This document shows positions 42,794-50,798 of a stretch of 64,000 nucleotides of DNA, one piece after another. The DNA lies in contig NZ_JNZA01000002.1 of NCBI RefSeq assembly GCF_000717345.1, positions 62,001 through 126,000 on the forward strand, written 5' to 3'. This DNA is from Streptomyces lydicus (GTDB lineage Bacteria; Actinomycetota; Actinomycetes; Streptomycetales; Streptomycetaceae). The first letter of the stretch is position 1. Each line of letters starts with the position of its first letter. Below the pieces are notes generated by a model that ran no database searches, had not been told where the DNA came from, and worked only from the letters and a program-made list of their open reading frames with translations. A program made the position numbers and the translations under genes.

Positions 42794-43342
42794 CAGGGCT
42801 CCACACGGGGGAAGGGGGTGAGGCGGACGGGCAGCAGAGCGCCGGGGTGCGGCCCTTGGGGCACCGGAGGCGTGCTGGCAGGCGCGTCGGGGGATCCGCC
42901 GGGGGCGGGGCCTGGCCGGGAGCCGGTTGGGGGGTTCGGCTCTGCTCCGGGCCGGCGACAGGGGTCAGCGCACTCTTGCGCGACACCGTCGGGGCCGGCG
43001 TACGGGACCGTCGGCGCGGCGCGCCGCGTCCGCGGTCCCTAACCCGGGAGGAGGCGTCGAGGGCGACACCGGAACGTGCTCGCAGGCGGGGTCCAGGTGC
43101 TCTTCGTCCGACAAGGGCACGTGATGCCTTCCTCTACGGGAGCCGCGGCGAGCTGTCCTTGCTCACACGCCCCATTGCTGCTCCCCCGCATCACTGCCCA
43201 CGTCAGCATCACTTTAAGACAGGGCCGACGCCCTGCCGTGGCTCCGTGCTGTCGTCTTGGTCACGGTCCGCCGGTCCTCCGGCGGGTGCCGGCCCGCCCG
43301 TGTGGACTCCGGGCCGGCACCTGGGGCCGTGAGACGTGGTGC
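42794..43342. other. 549-bp non-coding region between P450 and adenylation gene
   Basis: No gene is supported here despite long GC-driven open frames. It holds the P450/conservon terminator (43285-43321). A second strong hairpin (43004-43039, 18-bp arms with one mismatch and two G-U pairs) lies about 210 bp upstream of the adenylation gene. The remaining sequence should hold that gene's promoter, which I could not identify. Confidence 0.5.
43285..43321 (-). terminator. hairpin terminator of the conservon operon
   Basis: A perfect 12-bp stem (GGTGCCGGCCCG with its complement) and 13-base loop lie just past the P450 stop on the minus strand. Confidence 0.8.
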
Positions 43343-44620
43343 CTACGGGCGGGCCGGGGTGAACTGCACCGGCAGCGCGACGAGGTGGCGGTACATCAGC
43401 GAGGTGGACCACTGAAGTTCCGACTCCGGAACCGCCAGTTGGAGGTCGGGGAGCCGGGTGAGCAGGGTGTCGACGGCCGTGTCGGCGATCGCCCGGCCGA
43501 TGTGCTGGCCCGGGCACTCGTGCGGACCGCCGCTGAACGCCAGATGGGAGCGGTTGCCGTGGACGGGCGCGGACAGATCGGGCCGGATCGCGGGATCCGC
43601 GTTGGCCGCCCGCAGTCCGAGCAGCAGCATGTCCCCCGCCCTGATGGCCTGTTCGCCGAGCCGGGTGTCGCTGGTGGCCCACCGGCCCAGCAGCGTCATC
43701 ATCGGCGGCTCGTCCCACATGACCTGCTCCAGCGCGTCGGGCAGGGTCATGTGGCCGCCGGTGAGGTGCGCCCGGAAGCGCGGGTCGGTGAGCACCGTGC
43801 GCAGCGCGTTCGCGATGAGGTTGACCGTCGTCTCGTTCGCCGCGGTGAGGATGAGCCGGAGGTGTTCACGGACCTCGTCGTCGCTGAGCCCGGCCGGGTG
43901 GTCGATCAGCTTGGACGGGAAGTCGTGGCCCGGGTGGGCGCGCTTGCGCTCGACCAGTTGCTGGAGGGTCTCGGTGAGGTAGGCGTTGCTGGCGACCGCG
44001 GTCTCGGTGCCGTTGAGCACGTCCTCGACGGCGGCGGTCAGGCTCGGCCCGTACTCGTCCGGCATGCCGAAGAGCTGGGTCATCACGCGCAGCGGGAGCC
44101 GCGCGGCGAACTGGCTCACCAGGTCGGCCCGGCCCGTCGCGGCGAACTCGTCGACCAGTTGGTCGGTGAAGCGGGTGACGTGGCGCCGGATGCCGCGGGA
44201 TTCGAAGCGCCCGAGGCTGTCGGTGACCGCGCCGCGCAGCCGCTTGTGGTCCTCGCCGTCGACGAAGACGCACAGCGGCTGCCAGGTGGTGATCGGCGCG
44301 AGCGGGTGGTCGGCCGGCACCCGGCCTTCGGCCATGTCCCGCCAGTGGCGTGAGTCGCGGGAGAAGACGCTCGGGGTGCGCAGGATCTCCAGGTTCTCGC
44401 GGTGGCCGAGGACCAGCCAGGCCGGGAGGTCGCCGTGGACGAGGACCGGGGCGACGGGGCCGTACTCCGCGCGCAGCTTCTCGTACACGCCGACGAGGTC
44501 GGCCTGCACCCCGGCGTCGTGCAGCCGGTAGAGGGCATCGGTGCCGCGGCCGTGGGCCGGGCACCCCGGCGGCGGAGTCAGCTGGTCGGTGCCGAGGTGG
44601 TCGGAGTGGTTGACGGTCAC
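43343..44620 (-). CDS. CYP157-like cytochrome P450 of a conservon, lacking ExxR
   Basis: This is a 425-residue soluble P450. The heme loop is FSGGPHECPGQHIG with Cys369, and the I-helix reads LILTAANETTVNL. The K-helix, where nearly all P450s have E-x-x-R, reads EQVMW (Glu298 to Trp302), so the Arg is replaced by Met. The CYP157 family of S. coelicolor is known for this exception and sits in conservons, which fits the context. Its GTG start overlaps the stop of the GTPase gene (GTGA), so it is the last gene of a five-gene operon. The substrate is unknown. Electrons may come from the FprA-type reductase at 12.5 kb. Confidence 0.92.
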   Translation of the reverse strand: MTVNHSDHLGTDQLTPPPGCPAHGRGTDALYRLHDAGVQADLVGVYEKLRAEYGPVAPVLVHGDLPAWLVLGHRENLEILRTPSVFSRDSRHWRDMAEGRVPADHPLAPITTWQPLCVFVDGEDHKRLRGAVTDSLGRFESRGIRRHVTRFTDQLVDEFAATGRADLVSQFAARLPLRVMTQLFGMPDEYGPSLTAAVEDVLNGTETAVASNAYLTETLQQLVERKRAHPGHDFPSKLIDHPAGLSDDEVREHLRLILTAANETTVNLIANALRTVLTDPRFRAHLTGGHMTLPDALEQVMWDEPPMMTLLGRWATSDTRLGEQAIRAGDMLLLGLRAANADPAIRPDLSAPVHGNRSHLAFSGGPHECPGQHIGRAIADTAVDTLLTRLPDLQLAVPESELQWSTSLMYRHLVALPVQFTPARP

Positions 44621-45237
44621 GAGGGCTCCGGGGTCTGGATGACGTCGCGCAGATAGCGCATCAGGGTGATCAGGACGTCCCGGCTCGACGCCCGCTGACG
44701 GGCGTCACACACCACGATCGGCACCTGCTCGGGCAGGTCCAGTGCGCTGCGCAGTTCCTCGGTGGGGTACGAGGAGGCATCGGGGAAGGCGTTGACGGCG
44801 ATCACGAAGGGCACGTCGGCCTCTTCCAGCCGGCCGATCACGTCGAAGCTGACTTCCAGACGCCGGGTGTCGACCAGGACGATGGCGCCGAGGGCGCCTT
44901 CGAAGAGGCCGTTCCACAGGAACCAGAACCGTTGCTGTCCGGGCGTCCCGAACAGGTAGAGCACCAGCTCCTCGTTCAGGCTGATCCGGCCGAAGTCCAT
45001 GGCCACCGTGGTCGCCGTCTTGCGCTCCACGCCGGAGACGTCGTCGACGTCGGTACTGGCCTCGGTCATCGTCTCCTCGGTGGTGAGCGGCCTGATCTCA
45101 CTCACCGAGCGGACGAGTGTGGTCTTGCCGACGCCGAACCCGCCGACGATCACGATCTTGACGGCAGAGGAGGCGGAGGACGGCAACTGGTCCTCGCGCG
45201 CCGGCTCCATGACCGTGTCAGAGCTTCTGGAGACCAT
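44617..45237 (-). CDS. cvnD: conservon GTPase CvnD
   Basis: This 206-residue small GTPase of the MglA/Ras-like conservon group has P-loop VGGFGVGKTTLVRSVSEI (residues 31-48). The switch-2 region is LFGTPGQQRFWFLWNGLFEGA, with GTPGQ in place of DxxGQ. The base-recognition loop is VNAFPDASSY in place of NKxD, which is normal for this family. Together with CvnA-C it is thought to form a membrane-linked switch resembling a eukaryotic G-protein system. ATG 45237 has GAGGCGG 6 bases upstream and overlaps the cvnC stop by 20 bases. Confidence 0.93.
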   Translation of the reverse strand: MVSRSSDTVMEPAREDQLPSSASSAVKIVIVGGFGVGKTTLVRSVSEIRPLTTEETMTEASTDVDDVSGVERKTATTVAMDFGRISLNEELVLYLFGTPGQQRFWFLWNGLFEGALGAIVLVDTRRLEVSFDVIGRLEEADVPFVIAVNAFPDASSYPTEELRSALDLPEQVPIVVCDARQRASSRDVLITLMRYLRDVIQTPEPS

Positions 45238-45571
45238 CGATAACCGCCTCTATCAGTGCTATGTCGGGGAGGTTGGCGGCCGGCGCGCGGGCCTCCACCC
45301 GCCCGTCGGCCAGGAGATCGGTGAGCAGTACGCCGATCACACTCGCGGGCAGCGCTAAATGCGCCGAGATCTCGGCCACGGACAGCGGCGACCGGCAGAC
45401 CCGGAGGATGGCGGCGTGCTCGGGCTGCATGCCCGGTTGCGAGTCCTCCAGGGAGACGATCAGTGTGACCAGGTCGAGTTCGGCCTGTTCCTCCGCCCCG
45501 GCGCGACCCCCGGTGATCACGTACAACCGCTCAGGACCACCCTTGTCCCAGTCCTGGTCGGATTCGCTCAC
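45218..45571 (-). CDS. cvnC: conservon DUF742 protein CvnC
   Basis: This is a 117-residue DUF742 protein: LYVITGGRAGAEEQAELDLVTLIVS, then a winged-helix-like CRSPLSVAEISAHLALPASVIGVLLTDLLADGRVEAR. It begins at GTG 45571, overlapping the cvnB stop (GTGA). DUF742 proteins occur almost only in conservons, where they may bind CvnD or DNA. The order cvnA-B-C-D is complete here. Confidence 0.93.
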   Translation of the reverse strand: MSESDQDWDKGGPERLYVITGGRAGAEEQAELDLVTLIVSLEDSQPGMQPEHAAILRVCRSPLSVAEISAHLALPASVIGVLLTDLLADGRVEARAPAANLPDIALIEAVIDGLQKL

Positions 45572-45972
45572 GCCGTCCGCCCGTCGGCGCGCGGCGGGCT
45601 GGTGAGGTGGGCGCCGATCCGGGCCACCAGGTCGCGCATGCAGGAGCCGACCAGCCCCGCGTCCACACCCTCGTCGGCGAGCACCGCCAGGTGGGCACCG
45701 GCACCGGCGGCCATCAGGTACATGAATCCGCCGCTGACCTCGATGACGACCATCCGCATCCGGCCGTCGCTCTGCGGGAATTCGGAGGCGACCGCTCCGG
45801 AAAGGCTCTGCAGGCCGGAGCCGATGGCGGCGATCCGGTCGGCGGTGTCCGGGCTGGTGTCGTAGCGGGCCATGCACAGGCCGTCCGACGACAACACCAC
45901 GATGTGACGGGTCTGGGGGACGCTCTCCGCGAGGTCCTTGAGCATCCAGTCCATGTCCGCGCGCTGATACAT
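45568..45972 (-). CDS. cvnB: conservon roadblock/LC7 protein CvnB
   Basis: This is a 134-residue roadblock/LC7-fold protein: DMDWMLKDLAESVPQTRHIVVLSSDGLCMARYD, then GFMYLMAAGAGAHLAVLAD. Such proteins act as GTPase-activating or scaffolding partners of MglA-type GTPases, here probably CvnD. It starts 3 bases after the cvnA stop, with GGGTGAG in the end of cvnA as ribosome site. Confidence 0.94.
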   Translation of the reverse strand: MYQRADMDWMLKDLAESVPQTRHIVVLSSDGLCMARYDTSPDTADRIAAIGSGLQSLSGAVASEFPQSDGRMRMVVIEVSGGFMYLMAAGAGAHLAVLADEGVDAGLVGSCMRDLVARIGAHLTSPPRADGRTA

Positions 45973-45975
45973 CGG

Positions 45976-47538
45976 TTACTCACCCTTGTCTGACGTGTCG
46001 TTGCTGGTCCGGGCGGGTGCCGACGGCGGCCTCTCACCGGAGAGGCCACTGTGCAGCTCGGCCATCCAGACGCCGGGCGCCGGTTCCTCGTGTGCGACCG
46101 CCGCCGGGCCCGGTCCGGTGGGGAACGTCGTGCGGGCCGTCTTGCGGGCCGGGTCCGGGGCGCGCCGCCGCCGCTGCGGCAGCCCGCTGGCGGTGACCTC
46201 GGGGGCGACGGACTGCTCCTCGGTGCGGTCCGTACGGGACACCGCGAACGCACCGGTGTCCTCGGTGACGGCCCGCGCGGCGGCACGCTCCCGCGGCGCC
46301 GGGGCGGCGGTCGACGGGGCGGGCCGCGCGGAGCGACGGGTTTCCGGCCGCGGGCCGGAGGCGGCGCCGATGCCGTGCGCCAGGCCGGGAGCGGGGGCAG
46401 TGGTGATCGAGCCCTTCGGCACGGTCAGCACCGCGCGCACGCCTCCGTAGGCCGAGGGCGGCAGCGACACCTGGAAGTCGTAGGCGCGCGCCAGCCGGCC
46501 GACCACGGCGAGGCCCAGACGGGGCGACTCACCGAGGTCCTTGAGGTCGATACCGGCCCGGGCCTCGGTCAGCATCCGCTCGGCGCGGGCCCGGGCCTCC
46601 TCGCTGAGGCCGATGCCGCCGTCCTCGATCTCGATGGCGATGCCCATGTGCACCTCCACCGCCGTCAGATGGACGCGGGTCTTGGGCGGCGAGTAGCGCG
46701 TGGCGTTGTCCAGCAGCTCGGCGAGCGCGTGGATGAGGGGCTCGACGGCGGGTCCGACGACGGCGACCTCGGCGACCGAGTGCAGTTCCACGCGCTGGTA
46801 GTCGAGGATCCGGGACATGGCGCCGCGCAGCACGCTGTAGAGGGGCACCGGCTTGCTCCACTGGCGGCCCGGCCGCGCGCCACTGAGGACGGCGATGCTG
46901 TCCGCGAGCCGGCCGATGAGGGCCGTGCCGTGGTCGAGCCGGAGCAGGTCGGCGAAGAACGCCGGCTCCTGGCCGTGCCGGTCCTCCATGGCGCGCAGGT
47001 CCGTCGCCTGCTGGTGCACGAGGGCCTGGACGCGGCGGGCGACGTTGACCACACCGCGCTGCGCGGAGTCGCGCATGGTCTCCTCGGCCTGGACGGCCTC
47101 GACCACGGACCGCAGCAGGGCCTCGTGCGCCGCGCGGAACTGGGGGCTGAGTCCATTGTCCGTGGCGGCCAGTGACAGCAGCACGTCCTCGGCGAACTCG
47201 CCCTCCTGGAGCTTGCCGACCGCCGCCGGAAGCTGCTGCTCGGCCAGTCGGACGGTGGCCGCTTCCTGCTGCTGGAGATGCGACAGGAGCAGTGCCTCGC
47301 GCTCGGCGGAGACGGCACGGAGTTCAGCCAGCGCGCGGCCGCGCCGTGCGGCGGCGGCCGACACCAAGGCGATGATCCCGGTGGCGACCACGCCGCACCA
47401 GACGACCGCGCCGGTGGCGGCGGCCGGCACCAGTACGGCGGTGACCGCCGTTGCCACGGCCGCCGCGGCAGGGGGTGCCGACCACGCCGCGGCAAAGCCG
47501 GAATGTGCGCTTCCGGGCGACGACGCAGTACCAACCAT
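45976..47538 (-). CDS. cvnA: conservon sensor-kinase-like protein CvnA
   Basis: This is a 520-residue membrane sensor. Two hydrophobic segments (about 10-55) are followed by a coiled helical linker, a nitrate-sensor-like helical region, and an HATPase domain with an N-box ELLDNATRYSPPKTRVHLTA and G-box IEIEDGGIGLSEEA. There is no standard H-box with phosphoacceptor His, as in other CvnA proteins, so classic histidine phosphorelay is doubtful. About 130 C-terminal residues are Pro/Ala/Arg-rich. ATG 47538 follows GAGG at 6 bases; ATG 47544 is possible. First gene of the operon. Confidence 0.92.
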   Translation of the reverse strand: MVGTASSPGSAHSGFAAAWSAPPAAAAVATAVTAVLVPAAATGAVVWCGVVATGIIALVSAAAARRGRALAELRAVSAEREALLLSHLQQQEAATVRLAEQQLPAAVGKLQEGEFAEDVLLSLAATDNGLSPQFRAAHEALLRSVVEAVQAEETMRDSAQRGVVNVARRVQALVHQQATDLRAMEDRHGQEPAFFADLLRLDHGTALIGRLADSIAVLSGARPGRQWSKPVPLYSVLRGAMSRILDYQRVELHSVAEVAVVGPAVEPLIHALAELLDNATRYSPPKTRVHLTAVEVHMGIAIEIEDGGIGLSEEARARAERMLTEARAGIDLKDLGESPRLGLAVVGRLARAYDFQVSLPPSAYGGVRAVLTVPKGSITTAPAPGLAHGIGAASGPRPETRRSARPAPSTAAPAPRERAAARAVTEDTGAFAVSRTDRTEEQSVAPEVTASGLPQRRRRAPDPARKTARTTFPTGPGPAAVAHEEPAPGVWMAELHSGLSGERPPSAPARTSNDTSDKGE

Positions 47539-47653
47539 CAGCATCCTCAATCATGGGGGGCTACGGAAGCACGGTGGGATGCGGCACGGCAGGAACGACA
47601 GTGTCGGGCTTACCTCACCCACTCAAGGCGGCAACAAAGCCATGAGCTGAATT

Positions 47654-47697
47654 GCGTCGGAATCGCAACTCCGACGCGCTCAACTGGTTGCACTATA
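47654..47697 (-). promoter_or_regulatory. candidate conservon promoter and downstream palindrome
   Basis: On the minus strand, -10 TATAGT (47692-47697) has only a weak -35 (TTACGA, 18 bp away). Within the expected leader, GCGTCGGA (47654-47661) and TCCGACGC (47670-47677) form a perfect 8-8-8 inverted repeat. Inside it TTGCG and CGCAA form another pairing. The rest of the 291-bp gap to the LuxR gene shows no further feature. Confidence 0.5.
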
Positions 47698-47829
47698 GCC
47701 AGAATTGATCACCAGTCGTAATTGCACAGGGTGTGCTGTCCGGAGGCTGAGACGGGCATCACACGTGTCGCTGCGCGCTTTTGTCGCTCCGTCACCCATG
47801 CTGCCGCGCGCACCGTCGCACGGCGGCCG

Positions 47830-49107
47830 TCAGGTGGCGCTGTGCGGATGGCCGGCGGTCGCCGAACGCGGCGGCCAGGTCTGGGGCGCGAGGATGCCCA
47901 GGACGTAGGCGCGCGCGACCAGGGCGCAGCGGGTCGGGGCGTCCAGCAGGTCCCGCAGACGGCTGAGGTGGTAGTCGACGGTCTGCCGCGACAGGTGCAG
48001 CGAGGCGGCGATCTCGCCGTTGCTGCGGCCGGCGGCCAGCAGGGACAGGATCCGGACCTGACTGGCCGTCAGCGGGGGATGCGCGTCGTGGGCGAGGCTC
48101 TGGTGAGTGATCACCGCCCAGACGCTCTCGACGCGCGACGGGCCGCGGCCCACGGGCGTGAGGTGCAGCCGGACCCGACGCTGCCGGCCGCGGCCGTCGA
48201 CGAGGACGGCGGAGGTCTGGATCCGCCGGCTGCGGCGGGCTATCAGGTCCTGCCAGCTCCGCCGGAGCCCGGCCAGCTCCGGGACGGGCGCGAGCAGGGT
48301 GTGCCCCCTACGGCCGACGAGGTCCGAGAGGCGGGTCTGCAGCAGCTCGGCAGCCGCCGCGCCGGCCTGCAGGACCCGCCCGCCCACGGAAAGCAGGGCG
48401 CAGGGCAGCCCGCTGTGGTCGCGCAGCGCGCACAGGCTCTCCTCGGCCTCCCGCCGCTGGTCGAGCGCGCGGGTGTAGTCGCTGATGTCGAGGTAGATCC
48501 CCGCCACGCACATCTCGGTGCCCTCGCGGACCGGGAAGCGGTGGCCGGCCGCGTACCCGCTGGTGCCGTCCGCGCGGTGATACGTGAGGGTGTGCCGCAC
48601 CGGCCTGCCGCGGCCGAGAACGTCCTGGTCCAGGGCGAGGACCTGCGCGGCGTCGGCGGGGGCGTCGACCTCGTGCACATGCTTGCCGATGACGTGCTCC
48701 GGGGTGGTGCCGTACAGGTGCGCGTAGGCGTGGTTCGCCCACAGGTAGCGGCCGCCGGCGTCCCGGATGAAGGCCGCGGCGGGGGCGAGGTCGGCGAAGG
48801 CGTCGTAGCGGCGGGGACCGGACGGGGCCGGGCCGACCTCCACCGCCACCCCGCGCATGCGGTCCTGCCGGGGCGGGTCGAGGGGCCAGTTCACCTCGAA
48901 GACCCGGCCGTCGAACGCCTGCCAGTGCCGCTTCCCGTCGCCGGCCGGGGCGGGCAGCTCCCGGCAGACGGTATCGAGGAAGCGCTGAGCGGTCCGGGTG
49001 TCGTCGAAGGCGCCCCCGCCGCTGTCGATCACCCGTAACTCATGGTCGGCCTCCCACCAGGACACCGGAAGGTGTTGCAGCAGCGATTTCAGACCGGTCT
49101 CGTCCAC
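47830..49107 (-). CDS. PAS-domain LuxR-family regulator
   Basis: This 425-residue regulator has a PAS domain (about 95-210; AAAFIRDAGGRYLWANHAYAHLYG ... GKHVHEVDAP), a second PAS-like region (ALLSVGGRVLQAGAAAAELLQ), and a C-terminal LuxR helix-turn-helix LTASQVRILSLLAAGRSNGEIAASLHLSRQTVDYHLSRL. There is no receiver or kinase domain, so it senses a ligand or redox state directly. GTG start after AGAGGGG. It is divergent from the ATP-grasp cluster and probably its pathway regulator. Confidence 0.88.
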   Translation of the reverse strand: MDETGLKSLLQHLPVSWWEADHELRVIDSGGGAFDDTRTAQRFLDTVCRELPAPAGDGKRHWQAFDGRVFEVNWPLDPPRQDRMRGVAVEVGPAPSGPRRYDAFADLAPAAAFIRDAGGRYLWANHAYAHLYGTTPEHVIGKHVHEVDAPADAAQVLALDQDVLGRGRPVRHTLTYHRADGTSGYAAGHRFPVREGTEMCVAGIYLDISDYTRALDQRREAEESLCALRDHSGLPCALLSVGGRVLQAGAAAAELLQTRLSDLVGRRGHTLLAPVPELAGLRRSWQDLIARRSRRIQTSAVLVDGRGRQRRVRLHLTPVGRGPSRVESVWAVITHQSLAHDAHPPLTASQVRILSLLAAGRSNGEIAASLHLSRQTVDYHLSRLRDLLDAPTRCALVARAYVLGILAPQTWPPRSATAGHPHSAT

Positions 49108-49424
49108 GACGGCCCCTCTGTGGTGAAGAGTTCAACGGATGCGCGGCGCTCGCCACCGCCATGCGTATCCCCCGCCACTTCGGCGTATGCCCGGTTCTCG
49201 GCCGATCCGGCGGAGCCGGCCGTCGTCCCATACGGCATCACGGAACCTTCACCGGCGGACCGACGAACTCCACAACTCTGGCATTTGCCTGAGCGCCCGG
49301 CGTCCGCGGTGGCAAACCGGGGGTCGCCCGGCTGGTTCTCTGGAAGGAGGCGCCCGGACACCGGGGGCGGGCGTCAACAGCCTTTCGCCAGACCTTCCTT
49401 CATCTGCAGAGGAGTCGAATTCCA
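49108..49424. other. divergent promoter region LuxR / ATP-grasp cluster
   Basis: This 317-bp non-coding stretch should hold promoters for both directions. Related elements CATGCGTAT, GGCGTATGC and CCATACGGC occur between 49162 and 49236 in both orientations and could be regulator sites. I found no confident -35/-10 pair. GAGGAG (49411-49416) is the ribosome site for the ATP-grasp gene. Confidence 0.4.
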
Positions 49425-50798
49425 GTGAGCACGGTGCTGTTTGTGCATGCCAAGGGCGGGCCGCCCTTGGGGTATGCCCTGTCACGGGTCGCCGCGCGGT
49501 CGGCAGTGCACCTGCTGGCGCTCAGCACGCTGCCGCCCGCCGTCGCCGCTTCCGCCGGGCGCGCCTGCGAGTCCGTGACGACCGCCGCCGGGCCGGAGCG
49601 CGGCGATCTGGTGTCCCTGATCGTCTCCCGGGCCCGGGAGGTCGGCGCCGACGCGGTGGTCACCTTCTCCGAGTACGCCGTCGTCGCGGTCGCCGAGGCG
49701 TCCGAGAAGCTCGGCCTCCCCGGCGCCGGCAGCAACTGCGCGCTGGCCCGCGACAAGCGGCTGATGCGCCGCGTCTGGAGTGAACGGGGCATCTCCCAGC
49801 CCCGGTTCCGCCCGGTCGCCGACGAGCGGGAGCTGCGCGACGCGGCCGCCGCGCTGCGCCTCCCCCTGCTGCTCAAGGCCGCCTGGAGCGCCGGCTCCAC
49901 CGCCCACCGGATCATCCGCTCCGCCGACGAGGTGCCGGCGGCCTGGCAGCGAGCGGGCGAGGTGATGGCCGAATCCGCCGAACTGGGCTACGCCGAGCTG
50001 CACGTGGCCGACGCGGGGGCCGACTTCCTGGTCGAGGAGATCGTGCCGGGCACCGCGGAGGGCTGGTTCGACCAGCCGGGCTGGGGCGACTACGTCAGCG
50101 TCGAGGGCGTCGTCGCCGACGGCGTCTTCCACCCGGTCTGCCTCAGTGGCCGGATGCCGACGGTGGAGCCGTTCACCGAACGCGCCGGCATCACCCCCGC
50201 CGCGCTGCCCGCCGACGACCAGCGGCGCGTGGTGGCCCTCGCGCGCGAGGCGGTCGACGCGCTGGGCCTGGCGAACTGCGGTACGCACACCGAGATCAAG
50301 CTCGGTGCCGACGGCCGGATGTGGGTGATCGAGACCGCCGCCCGGTTCGGCGGGGCGATGACCGTCCCGCAGATCGAGGAGGTCTTCGGTCTGGACCTCA
50401 TCGGCATGCTCGTCGACCATCTGCTGGGGCGCCCGGTGACCTGGCCCGAGGAGGCCCGTACCCCCGAGGAGGCGCGCGGCGCGGCGGGCTCCTTCGTCGT
50501 GCTGGCCGTGGACGGCGCCGGTGACGCCTGGCCGGACCGGCGGCGCTGGGACTTCCCGGCCGTACGGGACGCCGTGCCGCTCAGCCCCGGCAGCCGGCTG
50601 TCGGTCGTGGCCGAGAACTCGCTGCCCGACGGGGCGCCGGTCCCGGTGTACGACCCCGCCGCCGGCGCCAACACGATGGCGGCGCTGTGCCTGCTGTCCG
50701 CCGACGCGCCCGAAACCGTTCTGCACGACTTCCGCACCCTGGTGGACGCCCTCCCGCGCGTCCTCCCCCAGGACGACCCCATGGAGGCGCGCTCATGA
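49425..50798 (+). CDS. ATP-grasp ligase (carboxylate-amine ligase type)
   Basis: This 457-residue ATP-grasp protein has an N-terminal Rossmann-like domain (VLFVHAKGGPPLGYALSR ... VVTFSEYAVVAVAEASEKLGLPG). The ATP-binding part is LPLLLKAAWSAGSTAHRII, then VSVEGVVADGVFHPV, and the metal-binding TEIKLGADGRMWVIETAARFGG. It activates a carboxylate as acyl phosphate and joins it to an amine or thiol, as in L-amino-acid ligases (BacD type). Its GTG start follows GAGGAG. It overlaps the next gene (ATGA), making it the first of four coupled genes. The substrate pair is unknown. Confidence 0.9.
   Translation: MSTVLFVHAKGGPPLGYALSRVAARSAVHLLALSTLPPAVAASAGRACESVTTAAGPERGDLVSLIVSRAREVGADAVVTFSEYAVVAVAEASEKLGLPGAGSNCALARDKRLMRRVWSERGISQPRFRPVADERELRDAAAALRLPLLLKAAWSAGSTAHRIIRSADEVPAAWQRAGEVMAESAELGYAELHVADAGADFLVEEIVPGTAEGWFDQPGWGDYVSVEGVVADGVFHPVCLSGRMPTVEPFTERAGITPAALPADDQRRVVALAREAVDALGLANCGTHTEIKLGADGRMWVIETAARFGGAMTVPQIEEVFGLDLIGMLVDHLLGRPVTWPEEARTPEEARGAAGSFVVLAVDGAGDAWPDRRRWDFPAVRDAVPLSPGSRLSVVAENSLPDGAPVPVYDPAAGANTMAALCLLSADAPETVLHDFRTLVDALPRVLPQDDPMEARS

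Noticed and set aside
39956..43042. 1028-codon open frame on the plus strand
   Set aside because: It is the antisense shadow of the adenylation-carrier-reductase gene and has Gly/Arg/Val-rich non-protein-like sequence.
42927..43124. Small ORF in the 549-bp gap
   Set aside because: Composition is low-complexity, there is no ribosome site, and a strong hairpin runs through it.
47278..47721. Plus-strand ORF over the cvnA start
   Set aside because: It is antisense to cvnA, and the non-overlapping part has no protein-like pattern.
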